A stretch of DNA of 64,000 nucleotides from Maricaulis virginensis (GCF_027922185.1 NZ_BSFE01000004.1:124001-188000); one strand, 5' to 3'; counted from the first letter of the stretch, positions 6,976 through 15,690 are shown. A program made the numbers and translations. Notes: generated from the sequence alone by a model not told the origin.

Positions 6976-7002
6976 TATTCTCCCTAAGGGAAATTGCGTA
7001 AT
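6976..7002 (-). promoter_or_regulatory. FixJ-type site upstream of the fixK-like gene
   Basis: On the minus strand this interval reads ATTACGCAATTTCCCTTAGG and onward, about 70-95 bp before the regulator start. From memory it resembles the T/A-CGTA-x-TTTCCCT elements bound by phosphorylated FixJ in rhizobial fixK and nifA promoters. The palindromic core CCCTTAGGG is visible. Identification is by resemblance only. Confidence 0.45.
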
Positions 7003-7025
7003 CCGGCCCGGTCAAGCGAGCGGCG

Positions 7026-7643
7026 TCAAAGATCCGGCCCGCGCGCGACGAAGGCGATGCGGACAACATCGGAGAGGCTGGATGCATCCAGCTTGCTCAT
7101 CACATTGGCCCGGTAGATCTCGACCGTGCGGGCGCTTATGCCCAGATCGTGAGCAATCACCTTGTTGGGCCGCCCGGCAACCAGGCCATCGAACACCTGC
7201 CGCTCACGCGCCGTGAGCGTCTCGATCAGCCCCGCTGCCGCCTCGCGGCTGTGCTTGCGACGCACCGCATCGCTACGGCAGGCCAGCGCATCGCGCACAG
7301 TCTGGATCAGCTTGCTGTCGTCGAAGGGCTTTTCGATGAAGTCGAAGGCACCGGCCTTCAGCGCCCTTACAGCCATTGGAACATCGGAATGCCCCGTGAT
7401 CACGATAACCGGCAAGGTGTCGTCGATCTCCTGCAAGCGAACCAGCAAGTCGATACCGGACAGGCCCGGCATGCGGGCATCGGTGACAACACAGCCCGGA
7501 GGCGTATCGGGCAGCGCCTCCAGAAAGCCTTCCGCGGACGCGTGCCCGGTCACGTCCAGCGACGCAGCACCCAGCAGAAAGGCCAGCGAATCCCGCATCG
7601 CTTCATCGTCATCAATGACATGAACGCGTTGCCGGTCACTCAT
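7026..7643 (-). CDS. fixJ: FixJ two-component response regulator
   Basis: 205 residues. The receiver domain (1-120) has the acidic pocket DDDE at 11-14, phospho-acceptor Asp55 in VVTDARMPG, the conserved Thr in VITGHSD and Lys in FIEKPF. The LuxR/NarL-type C-terminal HTH (about 138-200) contains LTARERQVFDGLVAG and the recognition helix region ISARTVEIYRANVM. This is the full-length FixJ layout. It overlaps the fixL stop by 8 bp, so sensor and regulator are coupled. Its expected target is the fixK-like promoter just downstream. Confidence 0.95.
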   Translation of the reverse strand: MSDRQRVHVIDDDEAMRDSLAFLLGAASLDVTGHASAEGFLEALPDTPPGCVVTDARMPGLSGIDLLVRLQEIDDTLPVIVITGHSDVPMAVRALKAGAFDFIEKPFDDSKLIQTVRDALACRSDAVRRKHSREAAAGLIETLTARERQVFDGLVAGRPNKVIAHDLGISARTVEIYRANVMSKLDASSLSDVVRIAFVARGPDL

Positions 7644-9162
7644 CGCGACCCTCCGGGTCTATAGTTCCTAGTGTGAACGCGAACACTGTACCGCCCCCCG
7701 AATTGGGCTCAACCCAGATGCGGCCGCCATGCGCTTCCACAATCGTGCGGCATATCGACAATCCCACACCCATGCCGTGAGGTTTGGAGGTAACGAAAGG
7801 CTGGAAGAGTCTAGACGCGATGTATTCGCTCAATCCCGGCCCCGTGTCGCTCACCCGGAATTCGATGTACTCGTCGGCGCGCAACCATGTGGACACCGTG
7901 AGCGCCCTGCGATCGCTGCCTTCCATCGCCTCCAGCGCATTGCGCATCAGATTGAGCAGGACCTGCTGGATCTGGATCCGGTCGGCCAGGACATGGCTGG
8001 CGCGCGGATCGAGATCGAACCGCACCTGGACACCCTGGTCCTGCGCCCCGACGAGGGCGAGGGCTCCCGCTTCCTCCACCAGCTTGCCGACGCGCTCGAC
8101 CCGGCGCTCGCTTTCGCCATGCGCAACGAATTCGCGCAGCCGATTGACGATCTGGCCGGCTCGCATGGCCTGGTCGGCCGCCCGGTCGAGGGCCTGCACC
8201 AGGACCGCGGTGTCCGTAGCATCCCCCTGCTCTATCATCCGCCGGCACCCTTTGAGATAGTTGGTGACTGCCGCCAGCGGCTGGTTCAGCTCGTGTGCGA
8301 GGCTTGACGCCATTTCGCCCAGAGCTGTCAGTCGCGAAATGTGGGTCAGTTCGGACTGGAGCTCCTGCATGCGGACCTCCGCCTTCCTGCGCTCGGTAAG
8401 GTCACGGATAAAACCGGTAAAATAGCGCTGCTCGCCGGCCCTCGTTTCCCCGATATTGAGCTCCATGGGAAAGGTCCCGCCATCCTTTCGCTCGCCCGTC
8501 ACCACCCGCCCGATACCGATAACCCGTTTCTCGCCCGTTTCGAGGTAGCGGGCGAGATAGCCATCATGTTCTTCGCGATAGGGCGCCGGCATCAGGATCG
8601 ACACATTGAGCCCGACGACCTCGTTTGCGGCGTAGCCGAACTGGCGTTCCGCATTCCTGGAAAAGGCGCGGATGATGCCGCTCTCATCGATCGTGACCAC
8701 GGCCGCAGGAACCGCCTCGACGACGGCGCTGAGATGCGCTTCGCGCAGACGCAGCACATCGACGGCCGCATCGATATCCGCCCGATCGCAGACCAATTTG
8801 ACGAACCCGTTCAGACCGCCATCGGCCGTTCGCACGGGCATGGTTATGACGGTTGCCAGGAACCGGTTGCCATCCCGTGTCATCCGGTCGCTGTGGTCTT
8901 CGTGGTAGCCCGCCTCGGCAGCATCCGAGAGAAGCGCGTCCAGTCGGGCGTCCGCCGGTGTATCGGGCGGGTAGAGGAACGAGGCGCGGCGGCCGACAAT
9001 CTCGTCCGGGGTCCATCCGGTAATACGCTCGAAGGGCACGCTGACGCCCGTGATCCGGCCGTCCGCATCAAGCGCAAGAATGCCGCACCGCCTCGCTGCA
9101 TCTCCCAGTTCCCGAGGGTCAACCGGTTCGCGCTGCAGAAAAGGGGGAATATTGCTGACCAT
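7636..9162 (-). CDS. fixL: FixL heme-PAS oxygen-sensor histidine kinase
   Basis: 508 residues, no obvious membrane segment, so probably a soluble FixL like the Bradyrhizobium type. PAS-A covers about 20-130 and the heme PAS-B about 140-258. The proximal heme ligand is expected at His199 (PYREEHDGYLARY) and the O2-interacting Arg at 219 (GIGRVVTGERKDGG), matching H200 and R220 of the B. japonicum protein. HisKA follows with phospho-acceptor His290 in LAHELNQPLAA, then a HATPase_c domain with N, G1 (DTGPGLS) and G2 (GMGVGLSI) boxes. The FG-loop residues around the heme look complete, so I infer direct O2 sensing. It is the first gene of fixL-fixJ. Confidence 0.95.
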   Translation of the reverse strand: MVSNIPPFLQREPVDPRELGDAARRCGILALDADGRITGVSVPFERITGWTPDEIVGRRASFLYPPDTPADARLDALLSDAAEAGYHEDHSDRMTRDGNRFLATVITMPVRTADGGLNGFVKLVCDRADIDAAVDVLRLREAHLSAVVEAVPAAVVTIDESGIIRAFSRNAERQFGYAANEVVGLNVSILMPAPYREEHDGYLARYLETGEKRVIGIGRVVTGERKDGGTFPMELNIGETRAGEQRYFTGFIRDLTERRKAEVRMQELQSELTHISRLTALGEMASSLAHELNQPLAAVTNYLKGCRRMIEQGDATDTAVLVQALDRAADQAMRAGQIVNRLREFVAHGESERRVERVGKLVEEAGALALVGAQDQGVQVRFDLDPRASHVLADRIQIQQVLLNLMRNALEAMEGSDRRALTVSTWLRADEYIEFRVSDTGPGLSEYIASRLFQPFVTSKPHGMGVGLSICRTIVEAHGGRIWVEPNSGGGTVFAFTLGTIDPEGRDE

Positions 9163-9271
9163 TTGCCCGTCGCCCCGACCCGTTTTGCCGTCGGCCCGGT
9201 GTCCGGAGTATCCGCGAGCCCGCCTTGTAGGACATCATCCTAGGTCAGGAACAACCCAGCGGTCCAATTGC

Positions 9272-9304
9272 AAAAAACTGCACGGTAAAGGCCGGGTGTG
9301 ACAG
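9272..9304 (-). terminator. Weak intrinsic terminator after the E2-core gene
   Basis: On the minus strand CTG-T-CAC and GTGCAG pair imperfectly (one bulge) and are followed by six T, just after the stop at 9311 and before fixL (start 9162). This would end the dehydrogenase operon. Confidence 0.4.
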
Positions 9305-9310
9305 AGTTTT

Positions 9311-10060
9311 TCAGGAAGCGAGCGGCTCGGGATGCTCCAGACAGGCTGCCAGTTCCGTCAGGAAGCGGCCCGCCGTGGCCCCGTCGACCGCACGGTGATC
9401 ATAGGTCAGCACGAGGGGCAGGCGCAGGCGCGCCGTGACACCCCCGGCTTCGGGCACAATCCTATGAGACGCCCGCGCGATACCCAGAATGGCCGTTTCC
9501 GGCGGAAAGACGAGAGGCGTGAACCCGGTTCCGCCGATCCGGCCCAAGCTGGTCACGGAAAAGGATGCGCCTTCCATATCGGAGAAGGGCAGCCGCCCTT
9601 CGCGGGCGCCCCTGGACAAGGTTGCGAGCCGCCGGGCAATGTCCAGCCAGCCCAGATCCGCGGCATCCTTGATTACCGGCCGCATGAGACCCGCAGGCGT
9701 ATCCACGGCCACGCCCAGATTCACATACCGTTTGAGGACCAGCGCCCCGGCCTGCGCATCGAAAGCCGCATTGAGAGCCGGGTGCGAAACCAGCGTTCGA
9801 GCGCAGGCCTTGAGAATGAAAGGCAGCCAGGTCAGTCGCACACCAGCTTCACCGGCCTCATCCGAGACGTGCTGTCGGAGCCGTTCGAGCGGCTGCAGAT
9901 CGATCTCGTCGAACTGGGTGACCTGCGGGATCTCCCGCCAGCTCGTCGTCATGCGTTCCGCCACGACACGGCGCACCGGCGTGAGCGGTTCGCGGTCGAC
10001 CGCGCCAAAGAGCGCAGCCTCAGTCTCGACGACTGATAAGGGCGTGTCCGACTGGGCCAT
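9311..10060 (-). CDS. 2-oxoacid dehydrogenase acyltransferase, catalytic core only
   Basis: 249 residues that contain only the E2 catalytic (CAT-like) domain. It opens with TPVRRVVAERMTTSWREIPQ, the usual start of the core, and ends with the active-site TYDHRAVDGATAGRF (His and Asp of H-x-x-x-D-G). There is no lipoyl domain and no E1/E3-binding domain. The lipoyl domain is encoded separately two genes upstream (10863-11171). The ATG overlaps the SDR stop as TGATG. It is the last gene of a five-gene unit: E1 alpha, E1 beta, lipoyl protein, SDR, E2 core. Most likely an acetoin- or pyruvate-type complex; the substrate cannot be fixed from sequence. Confidence 0.88.
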   Translation of the reverse strand: MAQSDTPLSVVETEAALFGAVDREPLTPVRRVVAERMTTSWREIPQVTQFDEIDLQPLERLRQHVSDEAGEAGVRLTWLPFILKACARTLVSHPALNAAFDAQAGALVLKRYVNLGVAVDTPAGLMRPVIKDAADLGWLDIARRLATLSRGAREGRLPFSDMEGASFSVTSLGRIGGTGFTPLVFPPETAILGIARASHRIVPEAGGVTARLRLPLVLTYDHRAVDGATAGRFLTELAACLEHPEPLAS

Positions 10061-10833
10061 CAGTGCAGCTCGACGCCGCCGTCCACATTGAACGCCTGGC
10101 CCGTGACATGCGGTGCCGTCGCGAAAAAGACGGCAAGCTGGCCCATGTCCTGCGGCGTCTGGGCGATGCCTTGCGGGATGATCGTGTCGATATGCCGGGC
10201 CCAGGAATCCTCGACGCCCTCCTCCGGCGCACGCCATTCCTCGGAGAGATAGTCCCACATCCAGGTGCGCACGATACCAGGGCAAATCGCGTTCACCGTG
10301 ATGCCGTCGCGGGCGAGCTCCTTGGCCAGGGTGTTGGTAAAGCCGACCACAGCGAACTTGGAGGCGCAATAGTGCGCCAGCGTCGTGAAGCCGTTCTTGC
10401 CGGCGATCGAGGCGACGTTGATGATCCGGCCGCCGCCGCAGACCTTCATGTGCGGGATGACCGCCTTGGAACACAGGAAGGGGCCCTTGGCATTGACCGC
10501 CATGATCCGGTCCCATTCGGCCTCCTCGAGTTCCTCGACCGGAGCCGCGCTGAGCACGCCGGCATTGTTGACAAGAATATCGACCGCACCGAGCGCTTCG
10601 ATAGTCCGGTCAATCATGAAGGCGACCTGGTCGGCCTTCGAGACATCCGCCTCGATCTCGACCGCTTCACGCCCCAACGCTTGTATGTCCGACAGGGTTT
10701 TCTGGGCATCCGTTCCCAGCCGGGCATCGGCAATGGCAATATCCGCACCCTCGCGGGCTAGTTCCAGGGCGATGCCGCGCCCGATACCGCGACTGCCTCC
10801 CGTAACCAGTGCTGTCTTCCCGCTCAGTTTCAT
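10060..10833 (-). CDS. Short-chain dehydrogenase/reductase
   Basis: 257 residues, classical SDR fold. It has a nucleotide-binding TGGSRGIG near residue 12, NNAG, a catalytic Ser in INVASIAGK, and Tyr-x-x-x-Lys in HYCASKFAV. Asp within IADARLG after the second strand favours NAD over NADP. It resembles 3-oxoacyl-ACP reductase and diacetyl/acetoin reductase relatives. Its position between the lipoyl-protein and E2-core genes of a dehydrogenase operon makes an acetoin/diacetyl or related ketone reductase an attractive inference. A purine-rich AAAGGA lies 7 nt before the ATG at 10833. Confidence 0.85.
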   Translation of the reverse strand: MKLSGKTALVTGGSRGIGRGIALELAREGADIAIADARLGTDAQKTLSDIQALGREAVEIEADVSKADQVAFMIDRTIEALGAVDILVNNAGVLSAAPVEELEEAEWDRIMAVNAKGPFLCSKAVIPHMKVCGGGRIINVASIAGKNGFTTLAHYCASKFAVVGFTNTLAKELARDGITVNAICPGIVRTWMWDYLSEEWRAPEEGVEDSWARHIDTIIPQGIAQTPQDMGQLAVFFATAPHVTGQAFNVDGGVELH

Positions 10834-10862
10834 CGGTCTGTCCTTTCCTGTCGCCGGCGTTG

Positions 10863-11171
10863 TCACGCCTTCCTCTGCGGTTGGTAGTTCTTGATGAAAG
10901 CCGACACGTCGGCCTCCGATGCCTTGCCCGTCGCAATCACCCCGATCAGGGCTCCGACGGGGAGCTCGATCCCCGTCCCGACGACGATCCGCGACAGCAT
11001 TCCGCCGGCCGGCGCCTCGCATTCATTCGCGCTCTTTGATGTCTCGACGTCGAACAGGTGTTCGCCCGCCCTCACCGTCTCGCCCTCCTTGCGGAGCCAG
11101 CGGCTGACCGATCCGGTTTCCATTGTCAGCCCCAGCTTGGGCAGGGTGATCGGTACCAGCCCCTCAGGCAT
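10863..11171 (-). CDS. Stand-alone lipoyl-domain protein
   Basis: 102 residues forming one biotinyl/lipoyl domain. It starts with ITLPKLGLTMETGSVSRW and has the lipoylation lysine in DVETSKSANE. The tail ADVSAFIKNYQPQRKA is too short for a peripheral-subunit-binding domain. The protein would serve as the swinging arm that shuttles acyl groups between the E1 pair and the separate E2 core. It overlaps the E1 beta stop by 8 bp and is 29 bp from the SDR gene. Lipoylation would depend on a lipoyl synthase such as the lipA at 40346-41323. Confidence 0.88.
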   Translation of the reverse strand: MPEGLVPITLPKLGLTMETGSVSRWLRKEGETVRAGEHLFDVETSKSANECEAPAGGMLSRIVVGTGIELPVGALIGVIATGKASEADVSAFIKNYQPQRKA

Positions 11172-12183
11172 CGGCCCGCTCTCTGACAATCGCGCGTACC
11201 GCCTGCTCGATATCGTCCGGACCGGGGATGTAGGCGTCCTCGAGTTCCGGGGCGAAGGGGACGGGGCAGTGCGGCGGCGTGACCTTGCGGATGGGCGCCT
11301 TGAGACTGTTGAATGCCTCTTCGGCGACGAGGCTGGCGATGTCGGCCGCCATGCCGCAGCGCGGATGCGCCTCATCGATGACGACCAGCCGGCCGGTGCT
11401 GCGCACGCTCGCCAGGATCGTCTCGGTGTCCAGCGGCGAAGTGGTGCGCGGGTCGATCACGGTGCACTGTATGCCGTCCTTGGCGAGCCGGTCGGCGGCC
11501 GTCTTCGCGAACCCGACCATGCGGCCCAGGGCCACCAGTGTGACGTCCCCGCCCTCGCAGACGATACGGGCCTCACCGAAGGGAATCGCGTAGGGCTTGT
11601 CCGGCACCTCCCCCGTGTCGTCGAACATCGCCTTGTGTTCAAAGAAGACCACGGGGTCGTCGTCGCGGATCGCCTGGGTTAGCAGCCCTTTCGCTTCGTA
11701 AGGTGAAGACGGAACGGCCACTTTCAGGCCCGGAAAGTGCGTGAAGACCGGATAGAGCATCTGGCTGTGCTGGCTTGCTGCCCGCACGCCGGCCCCGCAG
11801 AGGGTGCGGATCACCACCGGAGTCTTCGCCGTGCCGCCGAACATGTAGCGGAACTTGGCGATCTGGTTGAAAATCTGGTCGCCGCACACGCCGAAGAAGT
11901 CGACGAACATCAGCTGGGCCACAGGCCGCAAGCCGGTTACAGCCGCGCCGCCGGCCGCACCGATGAAGGCGCTTTCGCTGATCGGCGTGTCGAATACCCG
12001 GCCGCGGCCGAATTCGTTGAGCAGGCCCTTGGTGGCGCCGAGCACGCCGCCCCAGGCATCCTGGGCACCGCGCGCGCCCATGCCGCCGGCGATATCCTCG
12101 CCCAGAAGCACGACAGTGGGATCGCGGTGCATTTCGTCGCGCAAGGCCTCATTGATGGCCTGGCGGAAAGATTTCACGGACAT
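11164..12183 (-). CDS. 2-oxoacid dehydrogenase E1 beta subunit (acetoin/pyruvate type)
   Basis: 339 residues, the beta half of the thiamine-diphosphate E1 heterotetramer. Family blocks present include LLGEDIAGGMGARG, TPISESAFIGAAGGAA, the GAGVRAASQHSQ region, and the C-terminal VIDPRTTSPLDTETI. GGAG lies 7 nt before the ATG. It follows E1 alpha by 13 bp. It differs from the housekeeping PdhB at 59709-61121 in lacking a lipoyl domain, so this is an independent paralogous complex. AcoB-like by context. Confidence 0.92.
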   Translation of the reverse strand: MSVKSFRQAINEALRDEMHRDPTVVLLGEDIAGGMGARGAQDAWGGVLGATKGLLNEFGRGRVFDTPISESAFIGAAGGAAVTGLRPVAQLMFVDFFGVCGDQIFNQIAKFRYMFGGTAKTPVVIRTLCGAGVRAASQHSQMLYPVFTHFPGLKVAVPSSPYEAKGLLTQAIRDDDPVVFFEHKAMFDDTGEVPDKPYAIPFGEARIVCEGGDVTLVALGRMVGFAKTAADRLAKDGIQCTVIDPRTTSPLDTETILASVRSTGRLVVIDEAHPRCGMAADIASLVAEEAFNSLKAPIRKVTPPHCPVPFAPELEDAYIPGPDDIEQAVRAIVRERADA

Positions 12184-12196
12184 CGCATTTCTCCCA

Positions 12197-13165
12197 TCAA
12201 TAGGCGGCGTAGACGTGGGTCGTCAGGGTTTCCGGCGCGGGCGGCGGAGCCGCCCTCGCCTGGGCCACCGCATCCTCGACCAATGCGCGCACCTCGGCAT
12301 CGATGGCGTCGAGTTCGGCAGTGTCGAGCTGGCCGCCCTGGGTGGTGCGGGCCCGGAAGAACGCCAGGCAATCCAGGAAGCTGCGCTCCTCCTCCACCTC
12401 GCCGGGCGGACGATAGGTCATGGCATCGCCCTCGAAATGTCCGTAGTAGCGGGTGAATTCGATGTGGATGAAGCGCGGTCCGGCGCCATTGCGGATTGCT
12501 TCCAGCGCTTCCTGTGCGGCGCGGTAGACGGCAAAGAAATCATGCCCGTCCACCTTCTCGCCCTTGATGCCGAAGCCTTCGGCACGGCGGACCGGATCGT
12601 TGCCGCCGATCGACCAGTCGCTCGACGTGCTCTCGGCATAGCCATTGTCTTCCAGCACGAAGAGGACCGGCAGGTCGTAGACCCGGGCGAAGTTCAGCGA
12701 TTCCAGCGTCGTGCCCTGGTTGAAGGCACCATCGCCGAAGAAGGCGACAGCCACTCCGCCATTGTCGAGCACACGTGCCGACAGCGCCGCGCCGCAGGCC
12801 AGCGGCGGACCACCGCCGACAATACCATTGGCGCCCAGCATGCCTTTGGAGATATCGGCAATATGCATCGAGCCGCCCTTGCCATGGCACAGCCCGTCCG
12901 CACGCCCGAAAATCTCCTTCATCATGGCCGTCACATCGCAGTCCTTGGCGATGGAATGACCATGGCCGCGGTGGGTCGAGGTGATCTGGTCCCCAGGCTG
13001 CAGGTTTTCGCACACGGCCACGGCTGCGGTTTCCTCGCCGGCATAGAGGTGTACGAAGCCGGGAATGCCGCCGCTCGCGAACTCCCGGTGCACCCGTTCC
13101 TCGAACTCCCGGATCGTGCGCATGCGGCGATAGGCGCGCAGCAGGTCTTCACGCTCTAGTCTCAT
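12197..13165 (-). CDS. 2-oxoacid dehydrogenase E1 alpha subunit (acetoin/pyruvate type)
   Basis: 322 residues, the thiamine-diphosphate-binding E1 alpha. The TPP motif is FFGDGAFNQGTTLESLNFA through VLEDN; upstream are the R-G-H-G-H block (STHRGHGH) and GKGGSMHI. I place the start at 13165, where GGGAG lies about 8 nt upstream; longer starts would overlap the regulatory box. It is the first gene of the five-gene unit, 63 bp downstream of the FixK-type box at 13228-13241, so expression at low O2 is predicted. The likely reaction is oxidative decarboxylation or cleavage of pyruvate or acetoin. No E3 gene is in the cluster. Confidence 0.92.
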   Translation of the reverse strand: MRLEREDLLRAYRRMRTIREFEERVHREFASGGIPGFVHLYAGEETAAVAVCENLQPGDQITSTHRGHGHSIAKDCDVTAMMKEIFGRADGLCHGKGGSMHIADISKGMLGANGIVGGGPPLACGAALSARVLDNGGVAVAFFGDGAFNQGTTLESLNFARVYDLPVLFVLEDNGYAESTSSDWSIGGNDPVRRAEGFGIKGEKVDGHDFFAVYRAAQEALEAIRNGAGPRFIHIEFTRYYGHFEGDAMTYRPPGEVEEERSFLDCLAFFRARTTQGGQLDTAELDAIDAEVRALVEDAVAQARAAPPPAPETLTTHVYAAY

Positions 13166-13227
13166 GACCGGATCTCCCCGACTTCTTGATGTCGGATCGA
13201 TCCTGAACGGCAGGACCGCGGCACGCT

Positions 13228-13241
13228 TTGACATTCGTCAA
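13228..13241. promoter_or_regulatory. FNR/FixK-type box upstream of the E1 alpha operon
   Basis: TTGAC-ATTC-GTCAA, perfect half-sites, in the gap between the phaC stop (13263) and the E1 alpha start (13165). It shows that the dehydrogenase operon has its own oxygen-responsive promoter although phaC is on the same strand. Confidence 0.8.
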
Positions 13242-13262
13242 GTCGGTAACGGGAAACCGCTA

Positions 13263-15083
13263 TCAGCTCATCTGGACATAGCAGCCCGGGGCCGGCCCGA
13301 TAGGGGCATAGCCCTGCTCCGGCGCGCCCATCCGGGGCGGTGCGACACGGCTTGGCGAACCGCGCTCGGCCAGCCATCCGGCCCAGGCCGTCCACCACGA
13401 ACCGTCCTGCGGCTCGACACCCGCCTTCCAGCGCTCCGGACTGAGATAATCGTCTTCCGGCTGGCGCGTCGCAATGCGGAAGGACCGGCCGATATGGCCC
13501 GGTTCGGAGACGATGCCCGCATTGTGCCCGCCGCTCGTCAGCACGAAAGTGATGGGCACCCGGGCAAAGAGATTGAGCTTGTAGACCGAAGCCCAGGGCG
13601 CGATGTGGTCCTTCTCGGTCCCGACCAGAAAGATCGGCGCGTCGATGTCGGACAGCGCAACTACCCGCCCCTCCACGGCGAACCGCCCCGCCGTCAGCCT
13701 GTTCTCCAGGAACAGGCCGCGCAGATATTCCGAATGCATGCGGGCGGGCATGCGGGTCTGGTCGGAATTCCAGATCGACAGGTCGAAGGGCTTGTCGCGT
13801 TCGCCGAGAAAATACTCCCGTGCTGCCTTCGACCAGAAAAGTTCGTCCGCCCGCAGCAAGGTGAAGGCGCCGGACATCTGATGGCCCTCCAGCACACCCT
13901 GATCCCACATCATGTCTTCCAGGCACGCGATCTGCGCATCGTCGACGAAGAGCAGCAGGTCGCCGGCCTCGGCAAAATCGACCTGGGCTGCGAGCAAGGT
14001 GATGGTGGCAAGCCGGTCGTCCCGGCGCCGCGCCATTTCCGAGGCGGCGATGGAAAGCAGCGTGCCGCCGAGGCAATAGCCACAGGCATGAACCTTCGCG
14101 CCCGGCTGGACGGCGCCGATCGTGTCGAGCGCGTCCATGATCCCGAAGGTACGGTAGTCGTCGAGCGACAGGTCGCGGTCGTCCGGCCCCGGATTGATCC
14201 AGGAGATCATGTAGACCGTGAAGCCCTGGCGGGTCAGCCAGCCGACCAGCGAGTTCTCGGGCGACAGGTCGAGGATATAGTATTTCATGATCCAGGCCGG
14301 TACGATCAGGATCGGTTCGGCATGCACGCTCCCGGTCTGCGGTGCGTACTGGATGAGCTCCATCAACCCGTTGCGGTAGATAACCTCTCCCGGCGTCGTG
14401 GCCAGGCTGTGACCGACCGCTTCCCGGACGGCCCGGTCATGCCCTTTGCCGCGGGTGACGCTGACCATGTCTTCCAGGAAATTGGCTGCGCCCTGCCAGA
14501 GATTGCGGCCATCTGTTTCCGCCGTGCGGCGCCATATGACGGGGTTGAGAACCGGGTTGTTGGCCGGACACACGGCGTCCATCGCGAAATCGGCCATGAA
14601 GGCCGTGCGCCGGACATTGCGTTCGTGCATGCCACGGACGGGACCGGTCGCCGCGTGCCACCAGCTGTCCGCTGCGGCCCAGGACTGGGCATAGAGATCG
14701 AAGGGCAGGTCGCGCCAGCCCGGATCGGCGAAACGAGCGTCCCTGCCCGTCTCGGGAAACGGCGGCTCTACATCGGACAGGCCCGCCAGGCGCTGCAGCG
14801 CGTAGCTGCCCAGCGCCCAGCCATCGGCCACGGCCTTCAGCCCCAAGGCTGCGCGGTGCGTGGGCGCCGCAGCCAGATTGATCGCCCAGTCGGCCCAGGG
14901 TGCCAGAACGGCGGACGGTGAAACGCCTCCGGTCAGGCGCGCCATGGCCGCGCGGGCTGTACGGTCAAGTGTGTGCGGATCCTCCGGAGCACCCCCACCG
15001 GCCGGGCGGGGCGCCGTATCGGCATCGGCTTCAGGGCCTGCGCCGCTCTCGGGCCGGCCCGTTTCCCGACGGGTCTTTTCCAT
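13263..15083 (-). CDS. phaC: Class I poly(3-hydroxyalkanoate) synthase
   Basis: 606 residues, normal for class I PhaC, which polymerises (R)-3-hydroxyacyl-CoA on the granule surface. The PhaC N-terminal domain (about 90-260) precedes an alpha/beta-hydrolase core. The lipase-like box is GYCLGGT with the catalytic Cys. The general base is in TSGGHNAGIVSEPG, and an Asp lies in VGTEKDHIAPW. The first 50 residues are charged and poorly conserved. The ATG at 15083 has GGAGGGAA upstream. phaC lies 31 bp downstream of the phasin gene on the same strand, so both probably form one PHA unit. Carbon storage as an electron sink fits the low-O2 locus. Confidence 0.95.
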   Translation of the reverse strand: MEKTRRETGRPESGAGPEADADTAPRPAGGGAPEDPHTLDRTARAAMARLTGGVSPSAVLAPWADWAINLAAAPTHRAALGLKAVADGWALGSYALQRLAGLSDVEPPFPETGRDARFADPGWRDLPFDLYAQSWAAADSWWHAATGPVRGMHERNVRRTAFMADFAMDAVCPANNPVLNPVIWRRTAETDGRNLWQGAANFLEDMVSVTRGKGHDRAVREAVGHSLATTPGEVIYRNGLMELIQYAPQTGSVHAEPILIVPAWIMKYYILDLSPENSLVGWLTRQGFTVYMISWINPGPDDRDLSLDDYRTFGIMDALDTIGAVQPGAKVHACGYCLGGTLLSIAASEMARRRDDRLATITLLAAQVDFAEAGDLLLFVDDAQIACLEDMMWDQGVLEGHQMSGAFTLLRADELFWSKAAREYFLGERDKPFDLSIWNSDQTRMPARMHSEYLRGLFLENRLTAGRFAVEGRVVALSDIDAPIFLVGTEKDHIAPWASVYKLNLFARVPITFVLTSGGHNAGIVSEPGHIGRSFRIATRQPEDDYLSPERWKAGVEPQDGSWWTAWAGWLAERGSPSRVAPPRMGAPEQGYAPIGPAPGCYVQMS

Positions 15084-15114
15084 CGCGCTTCCCTCCCGCC
15101 GGTGCCGGCAGGGC

Positions 15115-15519
15115 TCAGCGCCTGGACGCGCCGCCCTTGCCCGCATCCGGCAGTCCCGACATGGCGATCTGGGACAGGCGCCCGAACTCGTCCATATAAT
15201 CCTGGAAGGCCGTCTGCGCCGCGCGTGTCGCGACCTCGCCGGCATCAACCGGCGACTGGCAGGACGCCAGTTCGTCGAAATACTCGCGATAATGCCCGGC
15301 CCTCACGCTGGCGAGCCGAGCGGCTTCGCCATTGAAGGCCATCGCCCGCTGCCAGAAGCCGTTGGTCGCGGCTTCCATGACCGTCTTGATGTTTGAGGCG
15401 GCTTCGTTGACGGCGGCCGCAGCTGCTTCCGCCCGGCCATCGGCCTTGACGGCCGCGGGTGCCTTGTCCCTGCCGGTCGAGGTCCTGGTTTCGGTCTGGT
15501 TCGTGGTTGTGGTTGTCAT
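15115..15519 (-). CDS. Phasin family protein
   Basis: 134 residues: a Thr-rich, low-complexity N-terminus, an Ala-rich stretch (AEAAAAAVNEAASN), then a helical phasin domain (about 55-125) that coats polyhydroxyalkanoate granules. GGAG precedes the ATG at 15519 by 8 nt. It is encoded directly upstream of phaC and divergent from the ribonucleotide reductase gene. The 171-bp region 15520-15690 between them contains only a half-site (TTGAT at 15593), not a full FixK box. Confidence 0.85.
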   Translation of the reverse strand: MTTTTTNQTETRTSTGRDKAPAAVKADGRAEAAAAAVNEAASNIKTVMEAATNGFWQRAMAFNGEAARLASVRAGHYREYFDELASCQSPVDAGEVATRAAQTAFQDYMDEFGRLSQIAMSGLPDAGKGGASRR

Positions 15520-15690
15520 GGTCGAAGCTCCGTGACTGGACGCGCTCTGGTCTGCTGTGACGGGCCTGCGGACGCATTGGCCCTGCACTCTATTGATCCG
15601 TTCCGGACCCATTCGCCACAACCCCGCAATTCTACGTAGCCGGCCCGGTTTCGCTTGGAGAGAGGCCTGTCAGACCGCTAGATTGCCGCC

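Noticed and set aside
10061..10516. N-terminal extension of the E2-core frame
   Set aside because: The upstream codons overlap the SDR gene in another frame and encode no lipoyl or binding domain. The ATG at 10060 coupled to the SDR stop is the start.
13164..14921. Open plus-strand frame of 585 codons opposite phaC
   Set aside because: Antisense shadow of a clear PHA synthase; no start signal or conserved domain.
15593..15606. Possible FixK box in the phasin/nrdJ divergent region
   Set aside because: Only one half-site (TTGAT) is present; the second half does not match.
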